A stretch of 64,000 nt of DNA from Amylostereum areolatum (Eukaryota; Basidiomycota; Agaricomycetes; Russulales; Stereaceae), in NCBI GenBank assembly GCA_012932865.1, contig SAXG01000018.1, positions 434,001 through 498,000 of the forward strand, written 5' to 3'. Positions 25,277-37,126 of the stretch are shown piece after piece; the first letter of the stretch is position 1; the number at the start of each line of letters is the position of its first letter. The notes below the pieces were generated by a model. The model was not told where the DNA came from. It did not search any database and saw only the letters and a list, made by a program, of their open reading frames with translations. Made by a program: the position numbers and the translations under genes.

Positions 25277-26093
25277 TCGTCGCGTTCAAGGACCTTCCAG
25301 TGGCTGAAACCGGTTGTAATACTGCTTCGTGCGCGCCTCGACCATCTCCTGCGTCGATTCCGGCAGATCCTCCACAAACCGTCCTTGAATCCCCACTTCA
25401 TCAGTCCACCAACTCCCCCGGAACAGAAGAAATGCGCACCAGGAGAACCAGCGAACAGCGCGAGCGCAGGGATGACCGTGTTCGGCGGAATAATCGAGTT
25501 GTCCGCGACGCGCGCGCAGTCCTTTATGATGGTGAACTTTCCCTGAACGCCCACGACGTCAACCAGCGGCGAAAAATGGCCCACGGACGACGCACGATGA
25601 CACAGTTCTTTCCGATCTCGACGTGGTTTCCGATGGTGGCGGCCTCCACGACCGAGTTCGCGCCGATGTGCACATGGTCGCCGATCTTCATTGGGTAGTA
25701 GTTGAAGTTCCCCCTGTAAGTCTTGTACGGCGGCCTACACCCAACGGATAATGTAGCTGAAGCTTAGCGCTACACCCGATCTGAAACGGTGAGTGTACGC
25801 ACCTCATGACACATCCATCCGCCACTAGACAGTATCTCCCTAGCGAAATAACGACGGAATGTCCAGGGCCCGTGCGTTTGAGGTCTCCCCGTATGATCGC
25901 GCCGTTCGCGATGATCGTCTTCCCCCCGAGGATGATGTTCTGCGGACCGGAGATGTTCGCGCGGCGCGAGACCTTGTTGCCTGTGTCCTGCACAGGGAAT
26001 CGACCATAAAGATGAGAAGAGTTGGCGGAAGTGAGGACGGGTTCGTACTGTTTCAATGAACTCGGCTTTCGAGTAATATATTGGGCCGTCCAT
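25277..26093 (-). CDS. Dynactin subunit p25 (DCTN5 / RO-12 type)
   Basis: A component of the pointed-end complex of dynactin, which links dynein to endosomal cargo. Start MDGPIYYSKAEFIE at 26093. After the first intron comes TGNKVSRRANISGPQNIIL, then GGKTIIANGAIIRGDL, GRYCLVADGCVMR, PPYKTYRGNFNYYPMKIGD and HVHIGANSVVEAATIGNHVE, which form the hexapeptide repeats of a left-handed beta-helix. GKFTIIKDCARVADNSIIPP, AGSPG and the C terminus DLPESTQEMVEARTKQYY end at TGA 25279-25277. About 190-200 residues, as usual for p25. Three or four introns, frame intact. The assignment is firm because motif order and the C-terminal helix both match. Confidence 0.93.
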
Positions 26094-27068
26094 GCGGGAG
26101 GGAAGGAGGACGAGAAGTGGGTGGCACCGCAGCGCGGCGTGGTGGGGAGAAGGAAACCAAAGGTGCAGTGGCTGTGCTGCTTGTCTCTTTCACCTTCGCT
26201 TTCACCACCTTCGCACCGTCAAACCACAGATGGCGTTCATCGCACCTTTACTCTGCCGTTCTCGAAGAGTCTCATGAGCCTCGTCAGGTGAGTCTTTGGC
26301 GCGGGTGGTTTATACTATCAAAAGAGTTAGTCGACCAAGACACATTGACCCAGCTCGGCCAGTTTCTCTACGACTGCCCCTCTCTCTCTTGTCTCGTCTC
26401 GGACTAGTATGACGTGACTCTGTATTCCTCGCCCGAATTTCAGGATATGCGTCTACACGAACCAAGGAATATCGCGCATGACGATGAATAAACGGGTTGC
26501 TAGTCGGCGACAATCCTAAACTGCCGATTGGTTTCGGTCACGCAAATATAAGACCGGCCTTTCCATCCTTGGTTAAAAGGACATGCAAACATGCCTCTTC
26601 TCTGGTCGTCCTTGACGGTGCAAGCCCCAAACGTCAATTTTTTCCACCGACGCTCGCCGGCCCCCTTCGCGCCCCTTTTCGTGAGTCAAACCCCCTTCTC
26701 TCTTTTCGCATTCGCCTCACAGCTTCACAAGTTCACTCAGATGCGGACGCCCACAGAAGGACCTACACGGACGACATGTACAAAACGAACGAATTTTTCA
26801 TGAGATGTCCTCCTGGACTTTCATCCATTGCACCTCAGGAGCGGATCAGCAAGACCCGCGGAAGGATCATCAAGCCCTCTGGGATTCCTCGGCATGACGT
26901 CGGTGGTTTCCCACTAAGGCTAACCCTTATAGTTGTTGCACAGGCTAAAATTCGTGTTGCATCGGACACGACGGCATCGCATTCCCTCCTGATCAAGGAC
27001 CAGAATACGTTCGAGGAAACCGAGTGGATTTAGAAGGTATGCGTTGGTATGGTATAGTTGGGAGCGGT
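26094..27068. other. Upstream of p25; no confident gene
   Basis: The left part is the p25 promoter. Plus-strand frames at 26497-27033 contain plausible splice sites and end at 27033, but nothing recognisable. They lie just before the P450 relic and might be its decayed upstream exons; I could not find an I-helix or other P450 signature there. Confidence 0.3.
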
Positions 27069-27400
27069 ATGTAACGGTCGCCTTCACAGAAAAAGCCGAC
27101 TCCCTTACAGCCCTTCCGTATCTTTGAGGCGGTCTGCCGCGAGATACTTCGACTCTTCCCTCCCCTCCGCTTCGTTCGACGCACGTAGATGATCCCGTCC
27201 CGCCTCATCGTGTCGGCTGACACGGAGCGCCTCCAGCTCGCGGAAGGATCCTTCCCCGCCTTTCTCGCGGCCGATAAATAAAACCCAAAAACATTTTCCG
27301 CGCCACGGCAAAAGGTCCGGATGGGAAGGAGCAAAGCGAGGTCTTCGTGCCAATCCTCCAACCATCAGCACTGCATTGAATGCCAGCACGGCGTCGCGCT
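27069..27400 (+). pseudogene. Cytochrome P450 relic (K-helix region only)
   Basis: After a CACAG acceptor at 27088, text typical of the P450 K-helix appears: DSLTALPYL in one frame, then EAVCREILRLFPPLRFVRR in the next, where E-I-L-R is the ExxR motif. The two halves join if one T of the TTT at about 27122 is removed. A TAG at 27185-27187 then stops the frame. A little further on come IPSRLIVSAD and, in a third frame, PDGKEQSEVFVP and TISTALNAST, which resemble the segment before the P450 PERF region. The heme-binding Cys loop (FxxGxRxCxG) is absent from the following kilobase. Several breaks in about 300 bases and missing ends point to a decayed gene. The open frame at 27376-27642 just downstream is unrecognised. 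Confidence 0.5.
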
Positions 27401-28046
27401 CCGGCAGGAATAAGGCGCCTCGCAAGCGCGATCTCACCGCTCAACTCACGGAGCAGTACTCCGACTCGGGTTCGATGGACGCCGCCACCTCTCACTTTGA
27501 CAAATGCTACCTCCGTCCTCTCGTATTACAGGTTCAGAAGCAGCACGACACCTGCGAGGAACTCTTGTTCGCGTGGTTCCGCTTCAAGTACGGGTCGATG
27601 GAGCGCGCGGGCGGGAACAATATCGTACGCATGTCGACTTAGACCCATGGAGAACTTTGTTTCTGAGTAAGAGGGTGGTTTGAGGGTTGCGTAGTCCCGC
27701 TTCTTGTTTGGAACTTGCCCTATGCAACATCTGGTATGCACTGCGACTACATACACAAAAATGTGCGCAGGGTATAACCGTATAATTAACAAGTTTGCGG
27801 CTGTACATATCAGAACAAGTGCGGCTCTACTTAGGCAGCAGAGTCATGTGATTTCAAACAGGCAGCTCCTCTTGCTTCTCCCTTTCATAGGCTTTCAACC
27901 TTCCCCCTCATACAACAAAAAGAGTATATAGCGGCAATGATACTCTATAAAATGACAGATTATCTGTCCAGACTCCAGAGTCCTCAGTCCACGTCCCCTC
28001 AGTGTTCACCCACCTCCCGGGAAAGACAAAAAGTCAGGCAAAACGC
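27401..28046. other. No confident gene
   Basis: It contains the plus-strand frame to 27642 (ending GNNIVRMST), which I cannot assign, and then an AT-richer stretch flanking the tRNA-Thr gene. The bases just below 28047 are its 3' side: on the minus strand a run of four T (28039-28044 region) and a run of five T about ten bases later suit RNA polymerase III termination. Confidence 0.35.
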
Positions 28047-28146
28047 TGCCCGCTGACTGGATTGAACAATCGACCTCACCATGTGAGTCACGTGACTGAT
28101 CACGTGACCATACGAGTGGCGCGCTCTACCGCTGAGCTAAGCGGGC
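28047..28146 (-). tRNA. tRNA-Thr (CGT) with a 28-nt intron
   Basis: Read on the minus strand: acceptor GCCCGCT pairs perfectly with AGCGGGC and the discriminator is A at 28047. D arm GCTC/GAGC has a 7-base loop. The anticodon stem CGCCA/TGGTG has loop CT-CGT-A followed by the intron, then A. T arm GATTG/CAGTC has loop TTCAATC. The mature length is 72 bases. The intron sits one base after the anticodon, the standard nuclear position, and contains a 9-bp inverted repeat (GTCACGTGA / TCACGTGAC). No CCA is encoded, as expected for a eukaryotic nuclear tRNA gene. Confidence 0.92.
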
Positions 28147-28329
28147 GATGTCCAACCAGTGCTTAGCTTTGATATATGGGAGGCTCACGTGGCCTAGAAT
28201 CGCCAGGCTTTTCGCGAGCTCCGGACACGTCGAACTGACCAGCGCGTACAGGCTGCTCGTTCCCTGCCCCCCATTCGTTCCCCGGTTTAGGCCTTGACAT
28301 CTACCCCCACCCCCCCTCTTCTCGTAGCT

Positions 28330-30265
28330 ATGCACGTCGTTCTACGCACCGCCGGTCGGAATCTGGTCGCGCAGCCTTCACGTCCTTCACTTCAGGTTCA
28401 CCGACTGGTGGAAAGGTCATCGGTCGTTCAAGGCATCGCAACTCGGGGTATGGCAGGGAAGGCGGGAAAGGCTGGCTCCAAAAACTCGAAGAAGGAGAAG
28501 GCAGCGCCTGCACCTACAGGAGCGAATCCTCCGTCGTCTTCAGCAGAGCCATCTCCGAAGGCATCCTCCAGTTCTGCTTCTGTCGCAGACGCGGTTCATT
28601 CCTCAAAATCGCCCTCATTGACCAAGGATAGCGCGTCCCTCACAACGCCGTCCGCGCCCGCGCCTGCAACCCTGTCCCTTGACTTTGCCCCACCCGATCC
28701 CACCGAGTCGCCGGACACTGGTAGGACAGGTGCTCGTTCGTCCAAGGACAGTCTTTCGAGCATCGAGAAGAAGAGGAAGGCCCTGAGTCGGTTTGGAATG
28801 GGCGTCTTCGCACTCGGTGTTGTCGCGGGTGTTGTGTATCTCGGCAGGGACTGGGAACCGGAGGAACTGGCGGAGAGGAAAATGGTACGTGTTCCAATGA
28901 CTCACAGGCGAGAGTCTACCGCTGATCTATCTTGTGCAGACTCGGGAGACTGCTCCTGCGTCGCAATGGGGACGCACGACGACGCGTCTGACTTCCATGT
29001 TCGACGTGAGGACATCTATCCACTCGCTTTCCATCAGTTGCCTAACGTCGCTGTAGTTCTTCTCGAAGCCTGCGTGGCCCGAACTTCTTCCTCCTCCTCT
29101 TCCTGCTCCGCATCAAAAACCTTACACGCTACTTGTGTCCATCGACGACTTGTTGGTGACAAGTACATGGGATGTGAGTAAAAGCATTTTCTTTGGCATT
29201 TTCCGATGTTGACGTTCTCTCAGCGTCAACACGGATGGCGGACCGCAAAGCGTCCTGGGGTGGATTACTTCCTGGCGTACATGTCGATCTTCTACGAGGT
29301 CGTAATTTTCACGACGCAACATGACTATGTATGTTTCCGTTCTCCACAGTATCACATATACCAGCATTGACCTATCTTCCCGACAGACTGCGAGGCCAAT
29401 TACAGAGAAACTGGATCCCTATCAGTTCTTCGTATCGTACAAGTTATTCCGTGAATCGACGCGCGCGTCTGATAAAGGGCCCGTCAAAGACTTGGCATAC
29501 CTCAACCGGCCCTTGGATCGCGTTATCCTGGTAGGCCCTTGTCTTCTCACCGTGCACGCACTCGCTCAGTGTCCTGTCGTAATAGTTGGACACGCATCCA
29601 GAGCATGCTTCGGCTCAGCCTGAAAATGCTATCATCATGAAGCCGTGGAAAGGGGAGCGGGGCGACAAGGGACTCGTGGAAATGATTCCTTTCCTTGAGT
29701 GTAAGTTCGAGCAATACGACCACTTGCGTCGGTATACTAAGTGTTTTTACAGCCATCGCAATCTACAAGCCTCAAGATGTTCGTCCCATTCTAAAAGCCT
29801 ATGAGGGCAAGGACATTCCACGCGAGTATGCCCTCAAGGAAGCTGAGCAAAAGCGGCTCTTCGTTGAGGACTGGAAGGCTCGTGGCGGAGGCAAGGGCTT
29901 GAGCGGCGGTGGATTTACGTTGAGCAGCCTCTTCGGTGGCAAGGAGCACGTACGTCTTTCAGATAATATCACGCAGCCGGTTGGAACTAACAACTCTCCA
30001 GGCCCAACCCGAGCCCGAGACTTATCTAGACAAGCAGCGTCGCGAGGCCCAGGCGTTGTACCTGGCGGAGCAGAAATACATCAAGGACCACAAAGACGAG
30101 TTCGAGCGGCTCATCGCGGCGGACTTGGAGGCGCAAACGAAGCAAATGGGCGGCAGCGTGTTTGGCAGCCTTGGAGTCATGACGGGATTGGCTCCCCCGC
30201 CAAAGAGAGAGGATTCTCTCAATGCCGATGCGAAGCCCGCCACCGAGGCGCCACAAGCGGCATAA
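28330..30265 (+). CDS. TIM50: Mitochondrial import inner membrane translocase subunit TIM50
   Basis: Receptor subunit of the TIM23 presequence translocase, inner membrane. Start 28330 ([20 protein letters not shown]) gives a basic presequence without acidic residues, then a Ser/Ala/Pro-rich stretch. The single membrane segment [18 protein letters not shown] is followed by the FCP1-like domain in the intermembrane space: [17 protein letters not shown] (the position of the phosphatase DxDx(T/V) motif, here altered as usual in Tim50), [44 protein letters not shown] and [12 protein letters not shown]. The C terminus has [19 protein letters not shown] and a long charged helix ending EAPQAA at 30265. 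About seven introns. No frame break. Confidence 0.94.
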
Positions 30266-30949
30266 GAATCTCTAGTTTGCTTTGTTGGTGGTCGAGTGGG
30301 GAGGGGGGACGTTATGTTACTCGAAACTGCTAATCACCATTCTACCCTCTGCTCTTCTTATGCTTTGTGTGCTCACCTCTTCATGATGGTTCAGCAAACG
30401 CCCTCTTTTCTGTCATAACCGCTCTATGCTTTACTGACCACCATCCTCCATGCCAACCTCACCGCCGCTTGTCAAAGCGCGCCGTGCTCGTCATTCTTCT
30501 CTACACAGCTATCTGCCTCGAACATATCAAGAACACGCGGACGAAGGTTGTCGTTGGCCGACGTTACAGCCGCTCAAGCTACAAGAGGATCCTCGATTCC
30601 TTAGTCCGCCTCTCAATGATGGGATGCATCTATGGCCAACGACCATGCCCTCAGCCAAAGTGGCTTTTGGAATACTTTCACCAGTCATCGCGTCTAGGAA
30701 AGCACTGGCTTAGGCAATCGGGGACCACCATGTTTTTGGTTCCTCGGACATGTGTGCTCTATGGGTGATCGGAATCCAACTACCTCCTTGGTACACACCA
30801 TGTGGTGCGCAGCTTTTCACAACTTTAGTTACTTTCTTCCTGACAGGATTCACATCTTAGGTCCTAGGATGCTATGCCGCGTGCGATACCTGCATATATA
30901 CGCCTTCCTCGAAGCGCCCGTTCTGACCTTACCTGTTCTCGCAGCCACC
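30266..30949. other. Intergenic, promoter of dynamin 1
   Basis: About 680 bases. A TATATA element lies at 30895-30900, about 50 bases before the ATG at 30950. No convincing gene in the small frames (30367-30768, 30450-30713). Confidence 0.45.
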
Positions 30950-33712
30950 ATGGAAGACGTCTCCGACACAGATAGCACGTTTAACAGCACGACCTCGGAA
31001 ATACAGAATGCCTCTCCAAGTCCCACTGAGGCAGCTGTAGGGTTGTCGGATCCGAACCATGTTGCCCGACGGCGGAGGATGCTCAACCTTATCAACCGCA
31101 TGCGCAGTACAGGGTATGTGGCAATAGCTTCATTATAGTACGTATGTTCGTGCTTACCGGTTGCTGTTTAGTGCACAACTAGACCTAGACCTCCCCGTCA
31201 TCGCCGTCATCGGGTCGCAGAGTGCAGGCAAATCCTCACTCATTGAATCCATATCGGGGATCACGCTTCCGCGAGCCAGCGGAACCTGTACCCGGTAAGG
31301 TTTCTTGGATCATACCAATTCTCCCGTTAATATCGCGCAGATGCCCAACGGAATGTTTACTGGCTCATACATCGGAACCCTGGCGTTGCGTTGTATCCCT
31401 TCGCCTTGTGACAGATGTACACGGCGTACCACTCTCCCAGCCTAGCACCGTTGAGTTTGGTGGCCCCATCTTCAGCAAGTCGGATGTGACGGATCGCATC
31501 CGCAGGGCTCAGTTAGCCATTCTCAATCCAAGCACTGACGCCCAGGATTTTCTTGATACCGTTAACGAAGATCCTGAGCAAAGAGAACTGTCTTTTTCTT
31601 CCAACTGTGTATGTCTCCACATCGCGGGCAAAGACGTTGAGGATCTGTCCTTTGTGGACTTGCCAGGTGCGCATTGACGCCCTTCATCCTAGATCGGAAT
31701 CTCAAGCGCGATTTATAGGACTGATTGTTGGGGGCCAGCAGAATGAGCGGGAGCTTGTCCAAAATCTGGCCGAAAGCTACATCAAGAAACCGAGCTGTAT
31801 CATCTTGCTAACGGTAGCCTGTGAAAGTTAGTACTCGGGTGTCTTCATCGACTCGCCAAATTGACGTTGCGTTCGTACTTCGTAGCCGACTTCGAGAATC
31901 AAAGTGCCCATCGCTTGGCTGAGCAATATGATCCTCGCGGATTTCGCACCATCGGTAAATCGTTTCCAGCTCGCTCGGCATGTTAGTCTAATTCTGTGTA
32001 TGGCAAGGCGTTTTGACCAAACCCGACCGTATCCCTGCTGGAGAAGAAGATATATGGCTCCGTATGATCAAGGCAGATGGCGGCGAAAAAATCGACTGGT
32101 ATTGCATCAAGAACCCCGGCTCGAAGGCGATCAAAGGCGGTATCACCTGGGAAGAGTCGCGGACACAGGAACGGGAGTTCTTTTCGCAGGTTCCTCCGTG
32201 GGTAACCCTAGAGTGGATCTATTCCCAACGCCTGGGGACAGACAGGCTGACACACCGACTTGCCAATACCTTGACGGAGCTCATCACTCGTAGGTGCGAC
32301 CGCTTCACATTTTTCCCAGTATGGTCACCCTGCTGATTGTTTCGGGTCAAGACTGCCCGAGCTTCAGTCCGAGCTCGACAAGCTTCTCGACCAGACGGAG
32401 AAATCAATTGAAAAACTACCCCCTGCCCCGTCCAGCGAGCCTGTTGGTCAAATCCTTCGTTTGGTTGGAGGGTTTAGTCGAGAGGTCGAGAAGCGCACGG
32501 AAGGCACGTCCGAGGAAGATGGTTTGCTACAGCAACTTCAGCCCGCTCAAAGAGCCTTCCAACAAGCCATACGCCTTACTGCTCCCGATTTCCGTCCCTT
32601 CAACAGGCCTTGTGACGGTGACCCCTCGCCTATGTCGCCCCCACTGGGTTTTCTTTCCAACGAGGAAGATGTCACGGAATGTCGACCGTCGGACGATTCT
32701 CGAGCGATCTACATAGACGAAGTTATGACCAAAGCTCGTGTGTACGTCTTTTCTCACTCGCATAAATGCAGAGCACCCAACTGACAATCACACCAGTTCT
32801 GTCACGCGAGAGCTCCCAAACAATTATCCGTTCATCGTCAAGCAAAGCATGATTCAATCGATCGTGAAGGAGTGGCGCTCGCCCTCTCGCCAGCTGTTCG
32901 AGGCGACGCAGAGCATCTTGCACAAGCATATCACAGCGATTGTGGAGGAACAATTCGGACAGTTTGGGAAGTTGAAGAATCGGGTAGTGTAGGTCATTTC
33001 TCCTGCCCTTCGCCCGATGCTCACTCAAACCCATGATTGCCCTCAGCCACATCATGACGATTCATATGAGACAATGCATGACAGAAACCCAGCGCAGGAT
33101 CAGCGAATCGCTGGAAGAAGAGGACAGGCCTTTCAGCCGAAACACGCACTATCTCTCTGACTATCGCGACAAATTCTTGACTCACTACCAATCTCTTCGC
33201 CGCCAAGAAAGCCATTCGTTCGTTGATCAGCTGGACAACAGAAGCTCCCGTGAGGACGCTTTCTCCGAGGCTCTCAACGCTGCGATGACCAGCCTTACTC
33301 AAATGGGATTCCACGGTGTCGATCCTTCAAGCCTTGCACGCCTCCTGCCTTTGGATACCATGGAACCCGCAATTGAAATCATGGCAGACGTGCGGGCTTA
33401 CTTCCAAGGTATGTTGTCTTTGGTATTGTTCGTTGTTAACTAAAGGCTAACCAAGTTATGTATCTAGTTGCTTATAAACGCTTCGTCGACGTCATCCCGA
33501 TGAAGATCGACCGCGCCCTGGTTCTGGGTATGAGGGTAGGGTTGGAGCAGGCACTTTTCGATGGATTGAATGTCAAAGGACCGGGTGCCTTCGACAGATG
33601 TCGCCAGTTATTGGAGGAGCCCATGGACGTATCGCAGAAAAGAGAAGAGCTTACAAAGAGGATGCAGCGGTTGTTGCGCGCTCGGGACGAACTGGTAGAG
33701 GTGTTTGTCTGA
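30950..33712 (+). CDS. Mx-like dynamin family GTPase, tandem copy 1
   Basis: A large GTPase that probably self-assembles on membranes or other scaffolds. The start sits in a gccaccATGg context. G1 GSQSAGKSS near 31215, switch Thr in ASGTCTR, G3 DLPG near 31663, G4 TKPD near 32019: all four motifs are intact. Middle domain text includes [30 protein letters not shown] and [10 protein letters not shown]. The GTPase effector domain is at the C terminus ([37 protein letters not shown]), ending VEVFV at 33712. There is no PH domain and no proline-rich tail, which separates it from classical endocytic dynamins and puts it with Mx/DLP-like forms. About nine introns, frame intact. Head-to-tail with a diverged paralogue at 34301. 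Confidence 0.9.
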
Positions 33713-34300
33713 CGCAAAGTTGGTCGTTATAATGTGTTGTGTTTGTGATATGTGTCCTGATGCGTTCCCGGTAGTTTGCACAGTTTGGAATGTAGCGCCG
33801 AATAATCGCGTATGTTTTTGTATGGCCTTCGTGAGAAAATATTTGTTTCCTTATGCTGCAAGCGGCCCCGCACGAAAACCCCGCCTATCGATGAAAAGCT
33901 TATCCAGGCTACGACGTAGACCCTAATAGCCCGATACAGAAAGTCAATACATTCTATAATCGCCCGTACTTCAGATGGAACGCGAAGGGCTTCTTCAGAC
34001 GCTGCAAGACCGTCACAAGACCGCAACGAGTCCTCCGCAGCGCATCGAGGCGTTTCTTGTGTAGCTGCGGATTGGCCAATGCCTGGTAAATAGGCCATGT
34101 GTGCTGCCATATATACACACTCTTTGCCAAGTTTTGAATCCTCCTTGCATCGTGCCACGCACGCTGCTTCTCGATCCTCTTCGTAATGTTGAGCAGCGTA
34201 CGCCCTCTTATCAACCTTCCTCCCTCACCTGTGCTGACGAACTCCTCTTGTCCTTACGACCGTGACCTTTGAAAACCTTCCGTCTCGTACTAACCGTGCC
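33713..34300. other. Spacer between tandem dynamin genes
   Basis: About 590 bases. It contains a minus-strand open frame of 86 codons (34214-33954) with a basic, helical-looking sequence and an overlapping frame that reads equally well, so neither is called. It should also hold the 3' end of copy 1 and the promoter of copy 2. Confidence 0.4.
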
Positions 34301-37126
34301 ATGATTTGTCTGGATATGGCCATCGACACATCCTCGTCAACTCAGGTTGAGACGAGCATAGGCGCGGGACCTGACTCTAGCTATGGCCAGACGAGTCGAC
34401 GTTTTCTGGACCTGGTCAACAAGTTTTTCGACATAGGGTATGTGCGATTCTCTTCCCTTAACTTTGCTCGGTTCTGACACGAATTCCGACCTCAAGGTTA
34501 GATCAATATGTCGACCTTCCGATGATTGCGGTCTCAGGATCGCAGGGCACAGGGAAGTCTTCTCTCATTGAAGCAGTGTCCTCCGTGTGTCTTCCAAGAG
34601 CGTACGGGACTTGCACGCGGTATGCATTTTTTGATTGCCTACTAGTCGGACGTCTGACATCCCTGTTTAGCCTTCCCATCGAGTGCCGCCTTTCTCACTC
34701 AGAAAACCCGTGGAAATGCAGTGTCTCTATCCGGTCCGTGACTGATGGCAAGCAGACCCGGCACCAGCATTTTGGCGACCTGATCACGGACGAGGCTAAG
34801 GTGAAGGAGCGAATCGAACGGGCACAAGCGGCCGTTCTTAACCCTACCAAATACAATGAGATACCGGATTTATTCTTGAACAGCGCACTACAAAATCTAC
34901 AGGCTCGAGAGCTCAGTTTTTCGGAAGATTTGGTCTGTTTGGAGATATCAGGGCCAAAAGTCCCAAATCTAACTTTTGTCGACCTCCCTGGTACGGATGT
35001 CGATCATCATGATTTCCACTTTTTCACGTTTTGATTTCCAAAGGGCTCATACAAGATGTTGGATCAAGCGGTAACGAAGACGATATCAAGCTGATCGAGA
35101 GGTTGGTTGGCAAGTATATCCAAAGGCAGAGCTGCATTAACCTCATGACGATCACGTGCGAGAGTGCGTACTTACCTATGTTGCCTTGTGGCACTTGACC
35201 CACAAATTGACAGCCGACGCTGCTACCCAAGGAGCACATGCCCTCGCCAGAAGATACGACCCGAGTGGTGAGCGCACCGTCGGTAAGTGCGGGTCTATCT
35301 GTGTTGCTCGTATGAATCACTCATGATGCTTTCAATTCGCGCTCTGGCTGCGCTTCGCATTTAGGGGTGCTCACCAAACCTGACAAGATCGATGCAGGAG
35401 AAGAAGACTCATGGATAGACTACCTTCGTGGCAACACCGAACCTCTCGTTAATGGATGGTTCTGCGTAAAACAGCCAGATCCACAAGGTAGCCGTTTAGG
35501 GACCTCTCGAAAGGAAGCCGCGTTCCAGGAAGAGTGTTTTTTCAAGAAAACCCCTCCCTGGCACACTCTCCCTCCCAACATCCGGAGGCGCCTCCAAACC
35601 AACAACCTGGTCCAGAGCCTGGAAAGCATCTTAAGTGACCGAGTCTCCAAGAGGTTAGTCCCTAGACGTCAGTATGCCTTCAGGCCGCTGACCTCCTTTC
35701 TGCTCACAGAGTGCCGGAACTTGTCGGCGAGCTGGAGGGGCAGTCTAAGAGCGTTGGAAAAGAGTTGCGAGACATGGGGCCAGTGGTATCCGAATCCTCA
35801 GCGGTAGCTCGACTTCACGAACTGATCTACAAATTCCTGAACAATATCAAGTCTGCGACGTCACTAGGAGGAAATGCGGACCAAAACCTCCTCAACAGTC
35901 TCCACTCCGAAGAATCAACATTCAAGTCTGCTATCCGGGCGACTGCGCCCGATTTTAGGCCCTGGGAAAGCAACGTGAGCGGACAACCAGGTCTCCCGTC
36001 CCCGACTTTTCTGGTTGACGAAGTCGGGGCCGGGATAATTGAAAGCGGAGTGCCGATATTTATCGACACCGTTGGAGACGCTGTCAACCGGTGGGTTCAC
36101 GTTCAATGTCTTGTTGGTCGTGTGGCTTATCGCTCGCGCTTCGAGCAGTGCTCGAGTGACGCAGCGTGGACTTCCCGGCAACGCTCCTAGCTTCGTCTCG
36201 CAAAATTACGTCCGGGAAAGCATTGGACACTGGGAGACCCACGCCATCCGCCTAGTGGATCGTTTTCTCGGTCTTGTTAATGCATACGTTAATGAGCTTA
36301 TACTGGAACAGTTTGGTCAATACCAAACCGGCAGTCTCTTCCAGTCGATTAGGTAAGCTCTGGCTTTCGTCGGATCCATTGCAGTACTGATTCAACATCT
36401 GATCTTGCCAGCATGGTTGTAACGCAACAGCTGGTCTCGTGTCGTGAAAAGACTATCGCCCACATCGGGCACCTACTGAAGGTCGAGAAGCGGGCGTACA
36501 CAAATAACGACGCCTGTCATCGAGACTTCGCCAGCAAGTTCAAAACGCACTACAAGGCTCACCGTGCAAGCTCTCAAGGGAACAAGGATCTCTTCAAGGC
36601 CCTCAATTCAAGGCCATACAACCCTAGCGCAGCAAAAGAAGCGCTTCCCCAGGCGTATGCGGCCATACAGGCGCTGCAGACAAATTATGCTAAAGTCGGT
36701 GTCCCCATAACGGACATCAACCAGCTGGCCATGATCATCCCGGACGATGATGCGGGGGCAGCATTGGACATCATGGCGAGTGCGAGCGCGCTATTCGAAG
36801 GTGCGTTTCGTGTTTGTTTCTAAGTCCGCATATATTCATTTGTCCTTGTCGTGGCTCCAGTTGCGTATCGTCGCTTCACCGACTACGCACCCCAATTTGT
36901 GTACGAGGAGCTGGTTGGCGAGCTTCATGACCACATCAAGGATGCGGTTTTCGAGGCGGTCGGCCTGGCAGGTTCGGATGTGGTCGAGAGGTGCAAGAAG
37001 TACCTTGAAGAGCCCCCGAGTGTCACTGAACAACGAAATGAGCTTGAAGAGAAGCTGAAAAGGTTAACGCAGGCAAGAGAGGAACTGCGCTTGTTCTGGG
37101 CACCCTCCGGTATGGCTGCTGCATAA
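34301..37126 (+). CDS. Mx-like dynamin family GTPase, tandem copy 2
   Basis: Paralogue of 30950-33712, same orientation and order of domains. Start ATG at 34301 (an in-frame ATG at 34316 is an alternative). G1 GSQGTGKSS near 34540 has Gly-Thr where copy 1 and most dynamins have Ser-Ala or Ser-Ser, but keeps GKS. Switch region YGTCTR, G3 DLPG near 34988, G4 TKPD near 35378. Middle domain: VPELVGELEGQSKSVGKE, FKSAIRATAPDFRPWE. C-terminal effector domain: VAYRRFTDYAPQFVYEEL, CKKYLEEPPSVTEQRNELEE, ending PSGMAAA at 37126. About nine introns at positions matching copy 1 where checked (before VLTKPD, after DLPG). Frame intact. Strong protein divergence from copy 1 suggests an old duplication. Confidence 0.9.
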
